Translations under genes and position numbers: made by a program
Shown here: piece after piece, positions 62,356 to 64,000 of the stretch
Numbering within the stretch: position 1 is the stretch's first letter
Layout: each line of letters opens with the position of its first letter
The notes under the pieces: model-generated
The model's database searches: none
Told to the model about the DNA's origin: nothing
Seen by the model: only the letters and a program-made list of their open reading frames with translations
NCBI RefSeq assembly: GCF_015751905.1
Contig: NZ_JADOUF010000001.1
Span: 682,001-746,000, forward strand
Direction: 5' to 3'
DNA from: Longispora fulva
GTDB taxonomy: Bacteria; Actinomycetota; Actinomycetes; Mycobacteriales; Micromonosporaceae
Length of the DNA stretch: 64,000 nt

Positions 62356-63000
62356 ATGACTGACGCTGTGACCCTGACCCCGGCCGAGGCGTACGCGTTA
62401 CTGCTTTCGGGCAACCGGCGTTTCGTCGCCGGCGAGCCGCAGCACCCGAACCAGGACTCCGCGCGCCGCGCGGAGACCATGCCCGGCCAACGTCCGTTCG
62501 CGGTGCTGCTGGGCTGCTCGGACTCACGCCTGGCTGCCGAGATCATCTTCGATCGCGGTCTGGGAGACCTGTTCGTGGTCCGCACCGCCGGGCACGTCGT
62601 GGGGGCGGAGGTGTTGGGCAGCGTCGAGTACGCGGTCAGCGTGCTGGGCTGCGCACTGGTGGTCGTGCTGGGACACGACTCCTGCGGCGCGGTCGCCGCC
62701 GCCCGCACCGCCGTGGCCGACGGCATCACCGCCACCGGGTACGTGCGCGACATCATCGAGCGTGTGACCCCCAGTGTTCTGGCGGCCCGCGCCGCCGGCC
62801 TCGACCAGGACGACGACATGATCGCCGAACACATCCGCCACACCGTCGATCTGCTCCTGGACCGCTCCCGGGTACTCGCCGAGGAGACCGCCGAAGGGCG
62901 CGCGGCGGTGGTGGGCCTGTCCTACCGGCTGGCCGACGGAAGCGCCCGCCTCGTCACGGCGCGCGGTCTGCCGGGGGAGACGATCGACCTGGGCGCCTGA
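62356..63000 (+). CDS. Beta-class carbonic anhydrase
   Basis: The 214-residue protein has the full zinc site of beta carbonic anhydrases: C54 and D56 in GCSDSR with R58, and H107 and C110 in GHDSCG. It converts CO2 and water to bicarbonate in the cytoplasm. Length and the order (NRRFVAGEPQHP, VVRTAGHVV, GSVEYAVSVLG) match the family. The gene has its own upstream region; no carboxylase is nearby. Confidence 0.95.
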   Translation: MTDAVTLTPAEAYALLLSGNRRFVAGEPQHPNQDSARRAETMPGQRPFAVLLGCSDSRLAAEIIFDRGLGDLFVVRTAGHVVGAEVLGSVEYAVSVLGCALVVVLGHDSCGAVAAARTAVADGITATGYVRDIIERVTPSVLAARAAGLDQDDDMIAEHIRHTVDLLLDRSRVLAEETAEGRAAVVGLSYRLADGSARLVTARGLPGETIDLGA

Positions 63001-63311
63001 CCAGCGGACGCAGGTGCCTTTCCGGGCGTCATGGGGCGCAACACATGGTGGGTGAGGCGTCGGCGTGTGTGCGTTTCAACCTCGAGGCCGGCAATGGCAC
63101 TCGGGTCACCGAACCGACTTTCTGTGAACCGGGAGGGGGATCCGTCGCGGTGCCGTGGCGAAGTGGGTTCGGAGTGTCAATGCCGACCATCGGGCTGTTC
63201 TTCACACAGCAGCGACGGGCGCCCTCGACGGCGTGAAACTCGGTGGCGCCTGACGGGGCGCTGCGGGAAATTCGGGGCGCGGATGTCGGCGGGTGCTGTC
63301 ATGATCCGCGC
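63001..63311. other. 311-bp gap without a recognised gene
   Basis: Short frames occur on both strands, but none has family resemblance or a well-placed ribosome site. It must hold the promoter of the DinB gene. No clear hairpin was found. Confidence 0.5.
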
Positions 63312-63836
63312 ATGACCTGGACCTCACCGCACCCCGACCGGGTGCCGCCGCCGGAGTTCGCCGACGAGCGCGCGACCCTGCACGGTTTCCTCGACTTTCA
63401 CCGCGACACCCTGCTCCGCAAATGCGCCGGGCTGACCTCCGAGCAGCTGAAACTCGCCCCCGTCCCGACCTCCGGGCTGACCCTGCTGGGCCTGGTGCGA
63501 CACCTCGCGGAGAACGAGCGCTGGTGGTTGCGTACCTGCGCCCTTGGCGAGGACCTACCCAATCTGTATTGCACGACCGAACTCCCCGACGGCGACTTCG
63601 ACCTGGTGGCCGACGCCGACGCCGAGGCGGACCTGGAGGTGTTTCGCCTGGAGCGGTTGGCCGTGGATCAGGCGACAGCGGGCCGGTCGCTCGACCACGC
63701 GTTCCAGGCGCCGGGATCGAGCGGGACGCAGATGAACCTGCGCTGGGCGTACCTGCACATGCTCGAGGAGTACGCGCGGCACAACGGGCACGCCGACCTG
63801 CTACGCGAGGCGATCGACGGCGTCACCGGCGAGTAG
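63312..63836 (+). CDS. DinB family (DUF664) protein
   Basis: The ATG at 63312 gives 174 residues. The four-helix DinB fold is recognisable by LHGFLDFHRDTLLRKCAGL, LGLVRHLAENERWWLR and HMLEEYARHNGHADLLRE. H/H/H metal ligands can be placed at VRH, HMLEEYARH and nearby. Members are often thiol transferases with divalent metal or remain of unknown role. Cytoplasmic, stands alone. Confidence 0.88.
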   Translation: MTWTSPHPDRVPPPEFADERATLHGFLDFHRDTLLRKCAGLTSEQLKLAPVPTSGLTLLGLVRHLAENERWWLRTCALGEDLPNLYCTTELPDGDFDLVADADAEADLEVFRLERLAVDQATAGRSLDHAFQAPGSSGTQMNLRWAYLHMLEEYARHNGHADLLREAIDGVTGE

Positions 63837-63843
63837 CCCGGGA

Positions 63844-63996
63844 CTATCTGCCACGTGACCCACCTGTGAAACGGCTTGTGACTGGGATGCCAACGGGGAG
63901 GCCGATGGCGCGACCGAGCCGATCCACGACCTGCCGCGCGGCCGGGTCCGTGTCCAGGTTGGCCGCGACGTCGAGCCATCGGCTGCGATCATCGAC
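63844..63996 (-). pseudogene. Gene fragment near the window end
   Basis: One minus-strand frame ending at TAG (63846-63844) has strongly coding-like sequence (RWLDVAANLDTDPAARQ, then DRLGRAIGLPVGIPVTS). It meets a TGA at 63999-63997 and lacks an ATG or GTG near its left part, so it may be a remnant, a frameshifted 3' end, or continue outside the window with an error. Function unknown. Confidence 0.25.
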
Positions 63997-64000
63997 TCAC

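Noticed and set aside
1-64000. CRISPR arrays, rRNA, intact tRNA or transposases
   Set aside because: No regular spacer-repeat pattern, conserved rRNA/tRNA sequence or DDE/serine transposase catalytic domain was seen.

Overview
This window comes from the chromosome of a high-G+C Gram-positive actinomycete. Codon third positions are almost all G or C, GTG starts are common, regulators are of actinobacterial types (XRE, HxlR, MerR, LysR, LuxR-type response regulators), and many exported proteins carry long Ala-rich signal peptides. The DUF6244-type gene near 57.1-57.6 kb points to Micromonosporaceae; that is an inference, since no rRNA or housekeeping marker lies in the window. No rRNA, intact tRNA, CRISPR array or intact transposase was recognised.

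Layout. 0-4.1 kb: a gene tail, a three-gene overlapping operon (recombinase-like HTH, internally duplicated protein, PIN-like protein), then DJ-1/PfpI, HIT-like, NTF2-like and truncated-haemoglobin genes. 4.2-6.0 kb: an A+T-richer island holding an XRE-ImmA/IrrE protease and a PIN-domain protein. 6.3-12 kb: secreted tripeptidyl-aminopeptidase-like hydrolase, a LuxR-type two-component pair, a DUF1963-like gene and a GNAT. 12.1-15.2 kb: 1.4 kb without genes carrying an 8-bp repeat with 11-bp spacing, then a Replication-relaxation family gene; this looks like the origin or transfer locus of an integrated plasmid-like element. 15.3-26.9 kb: metabolic and regulatory genes, including a degenerate GyrB-like ATPase, an M6-type protease, two MFS pumps and a divergent HxlR/nitroreductase pair.

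26.8-33.4 kb: a cassette flanked by about 119-bp direct repeats made of the nitroreductase 3' end plus terminator. It encodes a 1459-residue exported protein (tandem PstS-like modules, FN3-like segment, SGNH hydrolase) and a convergent operon for a single-module relative and a partner. 33.5-44.6 kb: an exported hydrolase cluster with a fused M4-M1 metalloprotease, a phosphoesterase, a HEAGH lipoprotein, an M60-like lipoprotein, a CHAP/FG-GAP protein with a 531-bp tandem duplication, and two small exported proteins.

44.9-64 kb: regulators with clear palindromic operators, an MFS pump, NmrA and SDR oxidoreductases, two further two-component pairs, esterases, a lipoprotein gene broken by one in-frame TGA, a polymorphic-toxin locus, a beta-carbonic anhydrase and a DinB protein. 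The toxin locus (56.1-57.6 kb) is the most striking part. A DUF6244-like gene ends in a canonical -1 slippery heptamer (G GGA AAC) directly followed by its stop, a 6-nt spacer and a GC-rich stem-loop. The -1 frame is open without interruption into an SCP1.201-like (DddA-type) deaminase domain, whose gene overlaps an Imm1-type immunity gene by 4 nt. This may be a polymorphic toxin whose delivery and toxin parts are joined by programmed frameshifting.
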